Positions 1 through 13,500 of a DNA stretch of 64,000 nt are shown here, in pieces. This DNA comes from Plasmopara viticola. Taxonomy: Eukaryota > Oomycota > Peronosporomycetes > Peronosporales > Peronosporaceae. The notes beneath the pieces are model-generated. The model was not told where the DNA came from, searched no databases, and worked only from the letters and a program-made list of their open reading frames with translations. The translations under genes were made by a program, and so were the position numbers. Location: assembly GCA_001695595.3 (NCBI GenBank), contig MBPM02000179.1, positions 1 to 64,000 on the forward strand, given 5' to 3'. Numbering within the stretch: the stretch's first letter is position 1; each line of letters starts with the position of its first letter.

Positions 1-951
1 CGCGTATCTACTTGAAATACTTCGTTACGCAAACAGATTGAAATAGATGTAATTTCATTCCAAAATGTTTACCTTGAAGGCGATTGCATTCTCGTTTGTA
101 GATCGATAAAATCCAAGTCTATTGGATAGAAACTGTTCGACTAGTCATGCAACGTAAGAGGGCTTATACTTACAAGCCGTCCGCTCTGGCAAGATCAGCA
201 CAACGACGCACTGGTGCTGAAGATAAAATTGACTGACTTATAACTTAATTACGTGAAGACGGACAAAGCTTGTCTCGGGTGGCCTAAATGGGCATCTGGT
301 GCCGTCTGACCACCATCAGCCGAATATGGACAAGAGAATGTATTAGCGTAAGCTCTAACACAAGCCTGTAATTTCACCGAAAAGGTGTGCAACCGGATTG
401 TATTTAAAAGTTGCCGAAGCACTTGAACAGTGACATCACTACCGCATCCCACTAAAACTCAATCAAATTGCCCCTCCAAATATAGTAGTAACAATGTGGT
501 TACTGTTCAAGACACACAGGTTGACAATGTACTCGCGTGGACGCACAATCGACCAGCAAGTACTGCTGCAAGCGTCATGATCGCACATCGCCTTGCTAAG
601 CGAAGCGTGCAAGGAAATCATACAAATTTCCACGTCATATCATAAAGAAATAATGAAAGGAATCGAAGCATGCCATAAAAGATAAATGACATAAATCGAC
701 AATTGCGACAGGGACGAAATCTTTCTTTGATCACTAACATGGAAGTATTAATACTACAGTCCGGATGATATAACAGCCGAATACAGATAAGAAGATAGTA
801 AATATTCTCTCGCCTAACTACTAGTTTCCCTGACTCCAAGTACTACTCATACCTCGATGAGTTCAACGATTCTTGCTATTTTCTGTCGGCAATACTATAT
901 TTCCTGACTTTGAGATCTGAAACACTTTGCCGGAATCGAGATCCGTGACTG
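1..951. other. AT-rich intergenic DNA, no gene recognised
   Basis: Both strands are broken by frequent stops. The longest open stretches (about 70 codons) lack a convincing start, a motif or biased composition. It lies downstream of the PH-TBC gene, whose stop codon is at 952-954. Confidence 0.6.
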
Positions 952-3498
952 TCATGGGGGGAGAGACACCCCCGCTTCCTTGGCCCCACTGCCATCAAGG
1001 GGAGCTCTAAACCCATGAAATGCCTCTTCTACACTAGCGTAGCCAAGTTTTAGCCGACGACGATGGGCGTTCCGCAGCTTGAGCAAGACGGGATGGCTAC
1101 ACGAGTCCAAGACTTCACAGACATTGGTAATCAAGTCGTGGGGCGTCAGCAACGCCAAGGAACGTCCGACCGTCGCGCTCACCTGCTCAGCACTCGTACA
1201 CGCCGTGTCGCCACCCGCACTCAGCGCCACCACGTCCTCTTCGGCAGCGCTACAGAGCGCCAAGGCGACACAAAACATGCCTTCGAGGCCTTGCAAGAGA
1301 CACACGTCCCAACAGCACAAAAGCGTATCAAAGCGCAATTGGGATTGGGACGCCGTCAACGTCACGTCGGAAAAGAGGGTCGGGAACCACTTGTACGCGA
1401 GCAGACACACGGGCAACCCCGCACGCTCGACGGCGGCGTGGAAGTGCGGCACGTGCAGCCGAGCGACTTCCTGCAACACGTCTCCTACTTGCACAAGGAC
1501 TGGAACAGATCAAAGTGATCGTGGCCCATGCCGTCACAACAAAGGCCAAAGACATGGGGTAAGATCCGCGCGACGAGGCCGCGGAGGAACCGAAACGCAT
1601 TGACTTGATCATTCTCGAGCACTTCGAGCAAGATAAACGCCAATCCATTCATTCCTTGCATGTAAAAGCCGGGAGACAGAGCCGCTCCGGCACCTTCCGA
1701 CGCCACAGCGTCGTCGTCGGTGCGGACGTCAAGCGAGCAACTGGATAAGAACGCATGCAACACGTGGTCGAGATCTTCAAGTCGACCCGCCCGTTCAGTC
1801 TCCTTCAATTGAGGCGCACCGGCAGAGCCAGCGAGCCACTTGATGGTGCGTGGAATATCTTTCTGGACTTGGGCTTCGTCCCTATCAAGTTCACAATCAA
1901 CGCATGGTCATTAGGGAAGCAAAGGTGAGAAAAGAACCAAAACGAGCCGAGCCGTACTTTTCCGACAGGGCGTCTGCAGCAAGTGTTGAAACCGCGTCTG
2001 CATCTCTTCGTCGGAGTGAGCCGGCGCTAACGCCCACGCAAAAATCTCGTGCCAGTACGTACTCCGCCACGTCGTATTCTGTTGCATCAGCTGCAGCGCT
2101 TCGACGAATCGACCAGCCGACTGCAGCTCTTTGAGCATGTGCATGAGGTCCATCTCGGGCAAAGACGTCGCGAATAAGGTCGCATCGCCCCGCTCTGTCC
2201 TCGATAACAGACTGGGTCTCGTCTTTTCCACTGGACTTGCGTCTCCTTCCTCGTGTTCTTCATCAAAAAACACACTCTCGCCTTCCTTTTCCATGCCTTG
2301 AAACGCCTGCTCCAGATGGCGCATGTTTAACGAACTCTGTCGCTGCAACGCCTCTAGATCAAACGAGCCTCGTGCCAACGCCCCGCCCGGGACCAAGCCT
2401 TCTGCGATCGTAATGGCGCGTTGAATGGCGTCGTCCACGCCCGTCGATCGGTCTCGGACCGTGCTTGGAACAGCATCGATTGTGATCGTGCCGTCACGAC
2501 AAAGCAAAACTTGCGATCGCAGACGAATTCGTGGACGGGCTTGACCCAACTTTGACTGCTCAACGTCACGACGCGCTTGGGTTTCGTGTGGAGACTAGGC
2601 CGATTAGGTCGACTAGATTCCATGGCCAAAGGAGGTCGCGTCTTGCCTTGACACGTTAATAAATCCCCCGATAAATCCACGACTTGCTCTTTCCAATCCC
2701 TCCGCGATGCTCTTCGATACTTGGCCAATGCTTTCAATTGCGTCAAGGGACTCGCGTCCAATCTCGTTCGTAACACGCCACACTTTGCAGGACTTCGTAA
2801 GAACCGCAGCGACACGGGCAAGGTTTTCGTTGATTCCAAGAGCAGTTTCTTCACTTCCGTGGACGAGAGGGTTTGCAGAAGACACCGTTGGCACTCACTA
2901 AGAACGAGCCGCGGGGAATGTAGACGCCCGCGACCGTGAGGTTCTGCGACGTCTTGACACACGTGTCATGGAGCCACTCGTAGACGGAGCTCAGTTGCGC
3001 CATGTCCGTGCGCTGGGGCCGCGAGACGTCGAGAAACTCACTCTCGAGCGCTCGGTCTAGACTCAACTCACTCTCCCGACCCCAGTTTATGGGACTTGGC
3101 GGGCGTGGCACCATATCGTGCAATGCACTTGCACAGAGTGCCGTCATCCACACGCGCATATCCTCGGCTTGTCGAGCACAGAGTACTACCTTGCTCGTGG
3201 CTTCCGCAGACCCGATCGTGACTTGAAAAGCATGGTGTTTTCCTACGGTAGGAAACGGGAGGGTCTTGACCATCGCCCCTCGAACGTCCATCTCACGTTG
3301 CAACGTCATGCCATGAATCGCGTGGCTCGTATGAAGCGAGGAGGAAGACGGCGAGGACGCGCGACGCAAGAGTTCCTTCTTCTTCATGGTGGAGGCGTAT
3401 TCACGCAAGACGCCAGTTTTCGACAAGACATAGTAGCGTTTCTGCCAGCCGCGTAGTAATTTGCTGCGACCGTCTCGCGTCCACAGGACGCCTTCCAT
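952..3498 (-). CDS. PH-TBC domain Rab GTPase-activating protein, frame broken three times
   Basis: Likely a GAP that stimulates GTP hydrolysis by a Rab GTPase, recruited to membranes by PH domains. The ATG at 3498-3496 opens a pleckstrin-homology domain (about residues 1-115: GWQKRYYVL near the start, a Trp in the final helix at MRVWMTAL). A second PH-like stretch ends near 2420 (ETDRRAW). The C-terminal TBC domain begins near 1870 and has both catalytic signatures: KDIPRT (arginine finger) and YMQGMN (glutamine finger), followed by YKWFPTLFS. The frame changes near 2870, 2415 and 1500. Each change equals the loss of one base, so these are assembly indels or early pseudogenisation rather than introns. 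A real intron is likely at about 1957-1874 (GTACGG...AAG, 84 bp, with an internal CTAAT branch-like site), which removes in-frame TAA and TGA. It is divergent from RRP1. Family assignment is firm; integrity is uncertain. Confidence 0.8.
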
Positions 3499-4174
3499 GG
3501 CGCCAGGTGGACAGTCACGAAAATGGCGAGGTGGGTTTTGGGTCGAATGCGATGCACCCGTTCATGTTTTGGGTGTTTTTGGTGGGTATAGGATTTACCA
3601 TGGGTATGGGGTTATATGCGATGGAAAAGTAGCTATGCTGATTGCACGACTCTACGACCGTTATAAACGCGACGCAATGTGTAACTCGCACTCTTAAAAT
3701 AAAAAGATGCCGATACGGTATGAGCAATAATTTAATACACCAACACGGTATATCAATTTAATACTTAAGAGGAACGCATTGTACCAGCGAATAGCACGAG
3801 AATTTCTCGACTTTTAACAGCGCATTAAAGCCGTCAATATCTTCATGGATCCGGCCAATGTACTACGTACATTTAACAAATAAAACGTGATTAGCCAAAC
3901 TTGTTGTTTATGACATGCTTAAGCGTCTTGTATTTGATTTATTGCACCTTGAATAGATTCTATAGTACACCGACATCGGGCTCATTGAAAATAGCACTAT
4001 TTCTTTGAAAGCTGCATTCATATATGCTATCAATCGCGGTACACTAATAGGAAATCGGTTTATCGCTTTACCGGTACTATCTCGTACAAAACGGGATAAT
4101 CTCATTGGTGAATACCCACTTACCTTAGCGTCTGGTGGGCATTCGCTCATTCGCGACGTCTTGCACCAGCTGTC
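3499..4174. promoter_or_regulatory. Divergent intergenic region between PH-TBC and RRP1
   Basis: This 676-bp spacer separates two head-to-head start codons and must hold both promoters. At 3979-3992 a GCTCATT-type sequence resembles the oomycete initiator core, about 190 bp before the RRP1 ATG. That match is short and only suggestive. No ORF with coding character is present. Confidence 0.4.
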
Positions 4175-5829
4175 ATGGAGAATGCTGCCTCGCGCTTCGG
4201 CCAGCACCTTGCACATACCGGTACGCTCGCACGATCTTTCACTCTGCCGTCGTCTTGATGATTCCGTACCAATACTTATGGCTGTCTGTGCGATTAGAAA
4301 AAAAGTATCGGGACCGTGCTTTGAAAAAGCTGACCGTGTACTTGACGAAAAAGACCGAATGGACGTCGCTGGAGTGGGACAAGCTCTGGAAGGCGCTCTT
4401 TTACTGCATGTGGATGAGTGACAAGCGTCCGGTGCAAGACGAATTGTCCACGAACTTGGCGGCACTCGTGCACCAGATCCCGCGGGCTAACCTGGCGCTC
4501 GCCTTTGTCCACTCCTTCTTTTGTACCATGCACCGCGAGTGGCACGGTCTCGATGGTCTACGTCTTGACAAATTCTACTCGTTGGTGCGCAAGTTTGTAC
4601 GCGAGACCGTGGCGCTCTTGCGTCTCGAAGACTGGAACGACACGCTGGTACACCACTTTGTCACGATCCTCTCGACCGAAGTGGTGAGCCAATCGCCCAA
4701 TGGGTTACGGCTGCACTTGGCAGACATTTACTTGACTGAGATCTACACGGCTGCGAAAGACGTGACGACAGAGGCCTTTGTGACGCTCTTCGAGCCGTTC
4801 TTGACATTGTTAAGTTGCGAGTATGACAAGACCGTGTTTAAGCGTGTCCGAGCGCTCGTGTTTGAAGACATGGTGAAGAAATGCCAGTTTCAACCACCGG
4901 TGGAAAAGCGGGAGGAGAATAAGGAAGAGACGGATACGGAAGAGGACACGATGGTGTTCGAACGCGTGGACTTGGCGCAAGTGCAGCATCGCATCTTTGC
5001 GATTGCGTCAGCCGATGACACGCCGGAACGCAATCGTGCCGCACTCTATACGCTGTACAAGAAGTTTGTCAGTGTGACACACGTCGACTCATTGCAAAGT
5101 GTATTAAAGCAGGTGAAAGAGGCGACGAAGGGGGTGGAAGACAAGCCGATTGCGAGTGATTGTTGTGTCAAAGAGAAGGAGGTGAGCGAGACGCGTAGAG
5201 TGGAAAAGGTCAAGAAGCGCAAGGCTCCCAAGGTAGACGACGTGGAGGCGAAAGGAGAGAAAGAAAAGGAAGCAAAGTCGATGGCATTGAAGAAGGTGAA
5301 AGTTGAAGAGATCAAGACAAGGAGTGCGGGCAAGGGGCCGGAGATGCCGGAACCGATTACTGCCAAAGCACCAGTACTAGCAACGGAGAAACCGAAGCAG
5401 GAGAAGAAGAGCTTGACTACAGTGACAACGAGTGGCCGAAGGTTCAAGCGTTGTATTGTATGTGGCGGATTCGGCAAAGGTTTGGTCCCGACGAACAAGC
5501 CTCTCTGTGGCCACTGCGAGCGTGCTCAAAAGACTCAGAAGAAAGTGGCTACTTTCTCATCAAAAAAACGCAAGGCCGCATGTTTGGCGCAGTCTACACG
5601 AAAGGAACCGGTGAAGATTGAATTGAGCAAGCAAGTGACGTTTGGCAAGAGCAAGACACTTCGACATGAAGTCTCGGTCAAGCGACTGCGCGCCTCGGCC
5701 AAGCGCGAGGCTGTCGTGAAGGATACCGAGACAATTAAGGGCGTGCTGAAACGCTCGACGCCAAGTGGAGTTAAAACGATAAAAACGACGATAAACAAGA
5801 AGCGAAAGACGGCAGCTGACTTTATGTAA
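4175..5829 (+). CDS. RRP1: Ribosomal RNA processing protein 1 (RRP1/Nop52), two exons
   Basis: A nucleolar protein of the RRP1/Nop52 family, which acts in 27S pre-rRNA processing and 60S subunit assembly. The CDS is best read as 4175-4220 joined to 4298-5829 (525 aa). Exon 1 ends in phase 1, and splicing yields HLAHTEKKYRDRALKKL, the conserved N-terminus of the family. The open frame can be extended upstream of exon 2 through the intron, but that reading lacks the conserved start. Residues about 10-230 form the helical Nop52 domain (KALFYCMWMSDK, WHGLDGLRLDKF). The remainder is a Lys/Glu-rich basic nucleolar tail. Embedded in the tail is CIVC-x14-CGHC (C401, C404, C419, C422), a possible small zinc-binding module that is unusual for the family. 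No breaks were seen. Family call is firm. Confidence 0.9.
4221..4297 (+). other. Spliceosomal intron of RRP1 (77 bp)
   Basis: It begins GTACGC and ends GATTAG. Removing it joins a 46-bp ATG exon to the main exon in frame and restores the conserved RRP1 N-terminus. The length is typical of oomycete introns. Confidence 0.8.
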
Positions 5830-8800
5830 GGTGACAGGGCCTCCTACACAAGACGATGGGGATTTAACGACCTGGAATTTACATTGGACGTTGTCGTCGT
5901 CTTTTTAGAGAGTTGAGCTTGTTGAGGCTGCATGTTTACGATAAAAGTGAGCTTTTGTGGTAAAAGCTGGCCTTTCGTCTTTTAAACCCCGATGGTACAT
6001 ATTCCGGTTTGCATTAAGATGTATATATAGCCCCCTGCCTCAATCAAAGCTGATGCCACATGATGAGGATTTAACGTAAGAAATATTGTACTCATTTGAT
6101 CAAATTCAAATTCAATATGCAAATTATTGCACACTTATAGACCACGAATATTAAATGCTCATTCACCGAAAGAGCTTACATCTTTCTGCACGCCTCCTCT
6201 GGGTAGGGCGTTGCGTATCATACGTGGGTAAATTGACAATTTGAATACTCACAAAGCTCTCGGAATGGATAGAAGTGAGCAGATTCAATTTTTATATTTA
6301 ACTTTCTCCATATTAAAGTCTTAAAAGTAGCTATAAATAATACGTTAATCATACAATACTTGTTGGCTTTTAAAATGACGGCTTGCTTGCACTTCTCCAT
6401 GCTGCCAAGCAGCCGGGACGCATCATGGCGCTCGAGCATCACGAGCAAAGGTTATGCTTTACAGCTTTGGTGGCACAGGCTTGAAAGGAGTTGGTGTTGG
6501 GCTCGAAAATGGGGTCTGAGTTGGAAATCCTTAACATTTCTACCTTCGCTAAGAGACGCCAGTGCTTTAATTTCTGAATAGAGAAGGATAAGGTGCTGGT
6601 CGCTGGGTCGGACTTGCACGCCAATAACCTTTTGCGTTTGCGCTTTCTAATATCATAAGCCTCACTAAAAGCTAGACACTCACCTATAAAAAAACTTTTA
6701 CGTGTGCTGAGTGCACATAAATAAACAATTGATAACAATATTTATATCCCAGCTCCACCAGCGCTCGTGCTTCTAGTCTGCAAGTCACAAAAGGTGTGAG
6801 TTCTATGAACATGCTCAGTTGAGAGAGTGGGATTGACGGCCTCGGTTACTATGGGGACAAGTCAAGGTAACTATGCTCATAAATGAGGTTCTCCTAACGC
6901 TAAACTTATTAGAGTGCAGGCCGTACCAGTGGAAGAGGCAATTCGAATTGTTTTCTTGAAAAAACAGCCGCAGACCGGTTCACTTCTGTGGATAGCCTTG
7001 AATTAGTAAGAAAAAATCCTTTTGAAGAAGTGTTCGTGATTGAATCATAAGGTTCACTTTCATTGGACGTAAGCGTTACCAGGAAAAGCTACCAACACTG
7101 CTTATGCTACATTTAACACACCATCCTTGTATGTCCCAAATAGCAACAACGAAGTGAGTTCTCGTCTTACCCAAAGGCTTCAAAGGGTTGCTGACAGAAG
7201 CCGCACCTCAGGTTCAGGAGAGTCTTAGAGCTTGGCAGTTCTCGATACTTTAAACAAGTAACGGCGGACTGCTGACTATACACGAAAATTTACGGGGGCA
7301 TAAAATCTATTTTATGTCTCGGTAAATTCCAAGTTGTTGCAAAATTTGCACACCATCAAATACTTGCTGCCGGCCAAAGTACTAATGCTCTAAGTGAGAG
7401 CAACAAAAAGCAGGCAGATTCGATTTGTATGGCTAATGGAACGGCTCTAGGGTTACATTGGACCAGCTGGTAATATTAAAGGTTTTCGGTAGCTAGGCAT
7501 TCTTACGCACGTTGTATTTGATAACGCGGCAAATCAAAGACAAAGCTGAGGTCTATAAACTGTCAACCGTCTGCCGGTGGTCTTTCATTCATATAAAGGA
7601 ACCTAAGTATGAGACGCAAGTTTGTCTCTCCAAAAGATATTACAGGTCTCCTCTTGCGTAATTTCCACTGGCACGTGTGATGCTGCAAACATCTTACTTG
7701 ACCCGAATGTCTGCTTATTGAAGTATCCTGGCCCCTTATGGAACATTGTACTTCGGGACGTTGAAACGCTGGATCTATTCTTTTGAAAAACGGACTGTTC
7801 AACCTCCTAAAATCATGTGACTGCGATCGCTATCAAGCAGTTGACCACTCGAGTATAAACCCTTCTCCTGCGATGAAAAAATAGGCCCTTAATTGACATC
7901 CGTTTTATATGCCTGACGAATTCATTCGTCAATCGAGATATTGATCGGTTGGTGTGTCCCAGCTCATAATCTGGCTTACGCTAAAGACGTTAGCAAGCAT
8001 GTTCAGTTTGTCAGACTTGGATCCATGGCAAAAAACATTTCGCTCAAAAATGTGACCATCTTTGGACAAGCACCGCCGTCATAGGGCTGTATGGTCTAAA
8101 CTGATCACAACAAGCTACGAGGCAAGAAGAAGCTTTTGAAACGTTACCAGTGCGTTCTTCATTGTAAGTAACTCGTTATTTAACTGTAATGATGTACGAA
8201 TGATGGCACAGTCCGGAGGCATAGCAAACGACGCTAAACGACTTTATCGGGGTGGACAAAGTCAGAAGATTGCCTGTCAAAAAAGCTATCTTTATGCCAT
8301 CAAACGCATCCTGGTATTAGCTATCTCAGAACCCTTTGTGCCCCAATTCATTGGATCAGACAAGCGCCTTGCGAGACCGCATAACGAGCACTTCACTTGT
8401 GCAAGTAACTAGCTAGTTCTAGCTTCTAACTCAAACCATTATGGAAAACGAAGCTTCAGTCAAGCCGAAAGACGACTTTAACTTCCTCGAGGTCTCCATA
8501 ACGGCTTAGAAGCAGTCGAGGACTTTAATGTTTATTACTGCAAAGACAAGTTTGTCGATACTGGTATGGAAGCATCTTATGGTCCTTATTGGTTCCTTGA
8601 ATCGACCGATCTCCTCCGGATCAGCCATGGACAGTTATATCGTCAAAGTATGCTCGGACAAAAGCCTGGAAAAGAGGAAACAATCGTGTGACCGAGTTTT
8701 CGACAGAAATAAACACCGGACCTACATTAAAGGTGGTGTTTCTAAAGATAACTGATCATCTCGAGGTATGCGTATCTATCATTGTAAATGAAGATGTCGT

Positions 8801-10282
8801 AAGTCAACTCTTTGCGCAGCATACGTCGAACCATGGCTCAGATTCACAAAAGTCCGATATAATAAAAACATTCTGATGTGGTGTCCAGAGACCCAACATT
8901 TCGAATACTGCCGTTTAGAGGACTGAGTTACGAAATTGACCTTCTTCCATGCTAAAAGCATGTGTCCCTCGTGAGCCATATATGCCTTCTTTGCAACAAA
9001 GGAAAAATGATACGATCAGGGAGTCGAATGGCAACTAATTTAGGCTTATAAGAAATATATCAGTGTAGCGGTTCCTGCACAAACTATTTTTTTACTTCCT
9101 CACAATATGTTCGGATACTTTTCGTACAGTATAAAAATTTTGAATGAAGGATGCTAAAATAAGCTTTTAAGGCGATATTATACCTAGTGGTAAGCTACGT
9201 AAGTGACCGAAAAGACGCAAGGGCTATTTTAAGCATTCTCAACGTTAAGCGTAGCATTCTGGCTTTTCTCCTTCAGCGCAGTTTAGTATCTTTGAGATTT
9301 GAAATTCTGAATAGTTTGAATACTCTTAGACTTGACGCAACAACCAGCTGTATTGCCGATCGTTTCTCTAGAAAAGGTTTCTTGGACAAATATGAATTCT
9401 TTGGTGACACCCAAGAGTTAAATTCGTATCGCATTCTTACTCTTTTCAGCAAAGCCATGTCACCTGCACTTCGAAAATGTGGCGTGTCTGAAAAAGCTGC
9501 GCCACCTGCTTGTAAAACATTTTTGTACCCAAAGTGGTAACATTATGCTACTTTTAATAGACCAAATCTTCCAATGTGTTGCACGGACCTTTATTTACCA
9601 CCTGCAACCATTTCTTACTCCTGTATAGATACCCCAGAGTTCCGCTATCGCTTGTAAGCGCGAATACTTATAAAATAAGCGGAAAGAGGTTTGGAACCCT
9701 TTTCCCTTCCTCGGTAGTGTCAAACCACAAATCTTTCTGAAAATGCTACCTGACTTTGTATTATAAGCGGCCAAAAAGCTTCAGCAGGGCAAGTGAGTGT
9801 TTGCATCCGACAAAGCACTTCTCAGACAAGCAAGGAAAATCGAATAATAAAATGCTTCATCGGATCTTTCACAGACGTGGGTCGGCGCACATCATCGACT
9901 TTCCCAAGACAATGTCTTCCTCGATGCTCAGGACTTTGAACTTTAAGGTGTTTTTGAGAGGCACTTTGTGCACGGAGTTAATCTCAGGTTTAAGATGATG
10001 TACTGAGTCCGTACTACTTTAGGTGTGAAATACTAGGATGTGATTTCGCAAGACCCGCCTTCGCCATTACTACCTGAAACCATAACATCAGCTTGGCTCC
10101 ATAGAAAGAACAATGTGTGACAGCAAACTGTGATGAGCAAGATGAGAGATATCTTAACCAAAAAATAGTATAATGGCAACAAATTTTTTTCATGCCAAAC
10201 ACAAGACGGGTATGCTTCGGGAGAGCAAGTCATACCAACATTCTTTTTAAAAGTCTAATGGCAAGTAGAGCATCGTGCACAC
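5830..10282. other. Decayed AT-rich DNA, no recognisable gene
   Basis: Stops occur in all frames and no open stretch longer than about 117 codons was seen. The longest (9187-9540, plus) lacks an ATG and matches no family I recognise. Scattered stretches of mixed composition suggest old transposon remains, but I could not assign any domain. Confidence 0.55.
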
Positions 10283-10558
10283 TTACAAAATGCTAAGCGC
10301 GGCCTTCGTCTTGGCACAAAGCCGGTTATTAAGAAGAATGTTTTGAAAGATGGCACGGTAGATTAGTTGACACTCAACCCATTCGACAAAATTTGCTCGC
10401 TCTTCATACGAGAAAGTGGCATGAGAATAATTGGCTATTTTTAAAAGCTCTCGCGCGCATTTGAAATTTTCAAGTGTGCGATGATGCAATTGCTCTGGCT
10501 CCGCTGGGTCGTATAGTGAATGCGCATAGGATACATAATTTGTCAATAGTCCGACCAT
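10283..10558 (-). CDS. Hypothetical 91-aa open frame
   Basis: It opens with an ATG at 10558 and runs 91 codons. The composition is protein-like (amphipathic stretches such as ANFVEWVECQLIYRAI), but there is no signal peptide and no domain I recognise. It lies alone in decayed DNA, so it may be a transposon or gene remnant, or chance. Confidence 0.2.
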   Translation of the reverse strand: MVGLLTNYVSYAHSLYDPAEPEQLHHRTLENFKCARELLKIANYSHATFSYEERANFVEWVECQLIYRAIFQNILLNNRLCAKTKAALSIL

Positions 10559-13500
10559 TTACGGGCAAATAGACGTAAAGATCAACATTGTCCACTATCA
10601 GGTAATACCTAAGCTCATGCACGCGAATGCATGCGATGCAAAAGCATGCGGCGCAAATGCAAGTCAGTGCGTCCTTGGCACATAACTTTATTTGTTATGG
10701 CTGCTATATCGATAAACAGGGCCCTTGCTATTTTCAAGATCTTTGTGATATGCCCGGTCGCTTTTGAAACGAATGAGTTACGGGGGTGGATAGGCCATAA
10801 TAAAATGTAAGAAAAGGTGAGAACTCAAAAGGAGTGACTATATGTCTTTCATACCATTTTTTTCGAATAGTTTTGGAAAGTCGGTTTCTTCACCAGGTCG
10901 TATGACCACCAATCGGCTGTCGATTATTTATGCTTCATCTGGCTCTGTCATGGACATTTTGCCCAGTTCAAGCAGAGCTCACGCGCAGGAAATGGCTTCC
11001 AGTTTGAACTTTATACAGCCAAATCCGATCTTCAGTTGTTGTCATATCAGCTATATATCCCGGTCTAAGAAAAGACGATTAAGATTCCTTGTGAAGCCTT
11101 CTTATCCTGATCGACGAATCGACACCTGTATTGACGCCTAACGTGGAGCTCCGCTCATCCAAGGCCACTCTCAATCGAATATGTACTGCTCTATATGAAC
11201 CAGTAGATAAGTGCTTAAGATGCTTCAAATTTTGCGCGACTACATCACACCGGAAGTATAGCAAATGTGATACACGTCAGATGTTGCTCAATAGGCTTTT
11301 TGCCACACCGGGTAGATAGTCAGTGCATCACTCGTGATCCCTTAGCCTAAAGCTAATTAAATCTTGCATTGTATGCAGCGAGCGCTATGCGGAACTCATC
11401 GAGTACATGTACCACTCCACGTGCGTTGACATGGCCTCACCTTTGATACCTAAACTAAGGGCAAGCCACGCCACGGTTCGTAGTGAGTAATGTCCTCTAC
11501 CTTGCCTTAACACATATCATGCCATCATCGACGTGCAGCGCATAATGTTGTACAAGCAACACTCAACAGGGTGCGTACCTCAGCGTTTTCGTTCGGATTT
11601 CTATTTTTGACGCCACCAATTTCAGTTCTAACATATTAATGTCGAGCACATTAGAAAACCCGGTCAAGTGTTGAGCTATCTGAGCTGAGCTCATGATTTT
11701 AAAGCTTTGCTAGTAGCAAAGCGGTTGGCAAATGTCCTCTACCTCGAATAAGCTGGTGCTCTAGTCATGATTCACGCTAGATGAGGTCAAAAGGCTTGAG
11801 TCCAAAACGTGCCTTACACTAAGCTCTGGCGAGCCTCAAAGATATATTGAAGATAGCCTCAGAGGGTGTCGTGCTTAAAATGTTCTTGCAATACCGGCCT
11901 ACTGGCTTATTAGGCAAACGTGTGGAAAATTATCCAAGTCATAGATTGTCCTTGTCGACTTCGGAATGTCGAGCAACATGATTCGATGCACCGCCGTCAG
12001 AGGAGGTCAGACACACCCTGGAGCTATACAAGCCTATTAATGTTACATTGTCACTAATTAACAAGACTCAGAGTCGCTGTTGTTGTAGTTGTAGCGAACT
12101 TGTGTGCAAAGATCTTAGTAAGCTGCTTTGCAGCTATTAAGCGTTGCTGTCTACTCGCGACTGTAAATCTTTGATTCCTTAAGCCTTGCCACACTTGGCA
12201 TAGAGCACACTCTAGCTGTAAATAGCGAAAATCAAGCATTAGCAGATGCCATATTTTGACCAGTAGCTAAGATTCTAGTTGTTAGCTTAGATTTATAGAA
12301 ACTGAGCCGCTTATTAAGCACCGTCTGTATTAGCTTTTTCCTACCCGTGCTTTTTAAAATTGAAGTCGAAAAAATGTCATTTTGACGGCCTATCTAGATA
12401 TACACGATGCACCTATCTCTGAGTCGTTCCTGTGCGCATTTTGACTATAAGGACGGTAACTTCAGCCCTCCCAGAGAGAGAGTTAGAAGACCATCTTGGC
12501 CAAAGGACCTTTTGACAATCACACAGAGTTCACGAGCTTCTTCTTACCGCCATATGTTACTACCATGCGTGGCTTTACACCATACGCATACTCAACCGGC
12601 AAAAAATGTGTCAGATGACCCTTAAGCTCATCGCAGCCTTGAAAAAGTCGCCTTGTCTAAGGCATTACACGTGAGTACTACTTTGCGTGCTCAAGCAAGC
12701 TACAAGACGATCCGAATCACTCTCTGTTGCTCTATTGCTCTGTGCGAGTATCATGGTCATTTCGATCTCTGCACGATCGAACGTCTTTGCGCTCTCCGTA
12801 AACGAATAGTGAACTTGCATCAGCAGAAGCTGTAATAAACATCAAGACGCGTATCGGCCTCGTCGGGTGCTTGATTCCGGAGCCATTCAAGACTGGCAGC
12901 GTTTATGGACGGTCTTGCATCTTCTTGCATACTCGCCTAGCCCGACAGAGGATTTAGGAGATAGGTGCGGATTGACAGCGAAGCTTGCCCGATTGCAGCA
13001 CGACCGGCGTAATATTTGTGTGCTCAGGTTTCTGACTGTTTCAAAATCAATACGAGTCGCAGATTGCTATCTACCAGACATTACGAGTTACAGATACCTT
13101 TAGGCTAAAGCTTTATTAAATTTCTGTATTTTATTTAAAATGTAAGCTCAGCTTACAATAGGTTTACCGATGTAGCCTTCCGTGGTATCAGTCCGTGCCC
13201 AGTGTTTCTGTCGGCTCTTCACTACTAGGTTTAACTTTTTATTGATGTTCGAAAGATTTGGGTCACACAATATAGTGCAAGCGTGACACACAGTGGATCA
13301 ATATCACTACACTACTGCTAGTGCCTTTGCGGTACCGGCAGTCTTTTTATGACGATTTTGTATTAAGACCGCAAAAGGACTCAACGATGGTTAGTCTTTT
13401 TGCTAAATGATTCAGCAAAATGGATTTTATAACGGTTATGCTGGACGTGTTGAAGCAGCATCACAGCCTGAACTCTCAAAGTCAGTTGTCTCAGAGATAA

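Noticed and set aside
1063..1603. Plus-strand ORFs of 151 and 174 codons
   Set aside because: They lie antisense to the TBC domain coding sequence, which has clear family motifs; they are composition shadows.
9187..9540. 117-codon plus-strand open stretch
   Set aside because: It begins with GTG, not ATG, and has no recognised domain in decayed DNA. Kept only as a mention in the desert entry.
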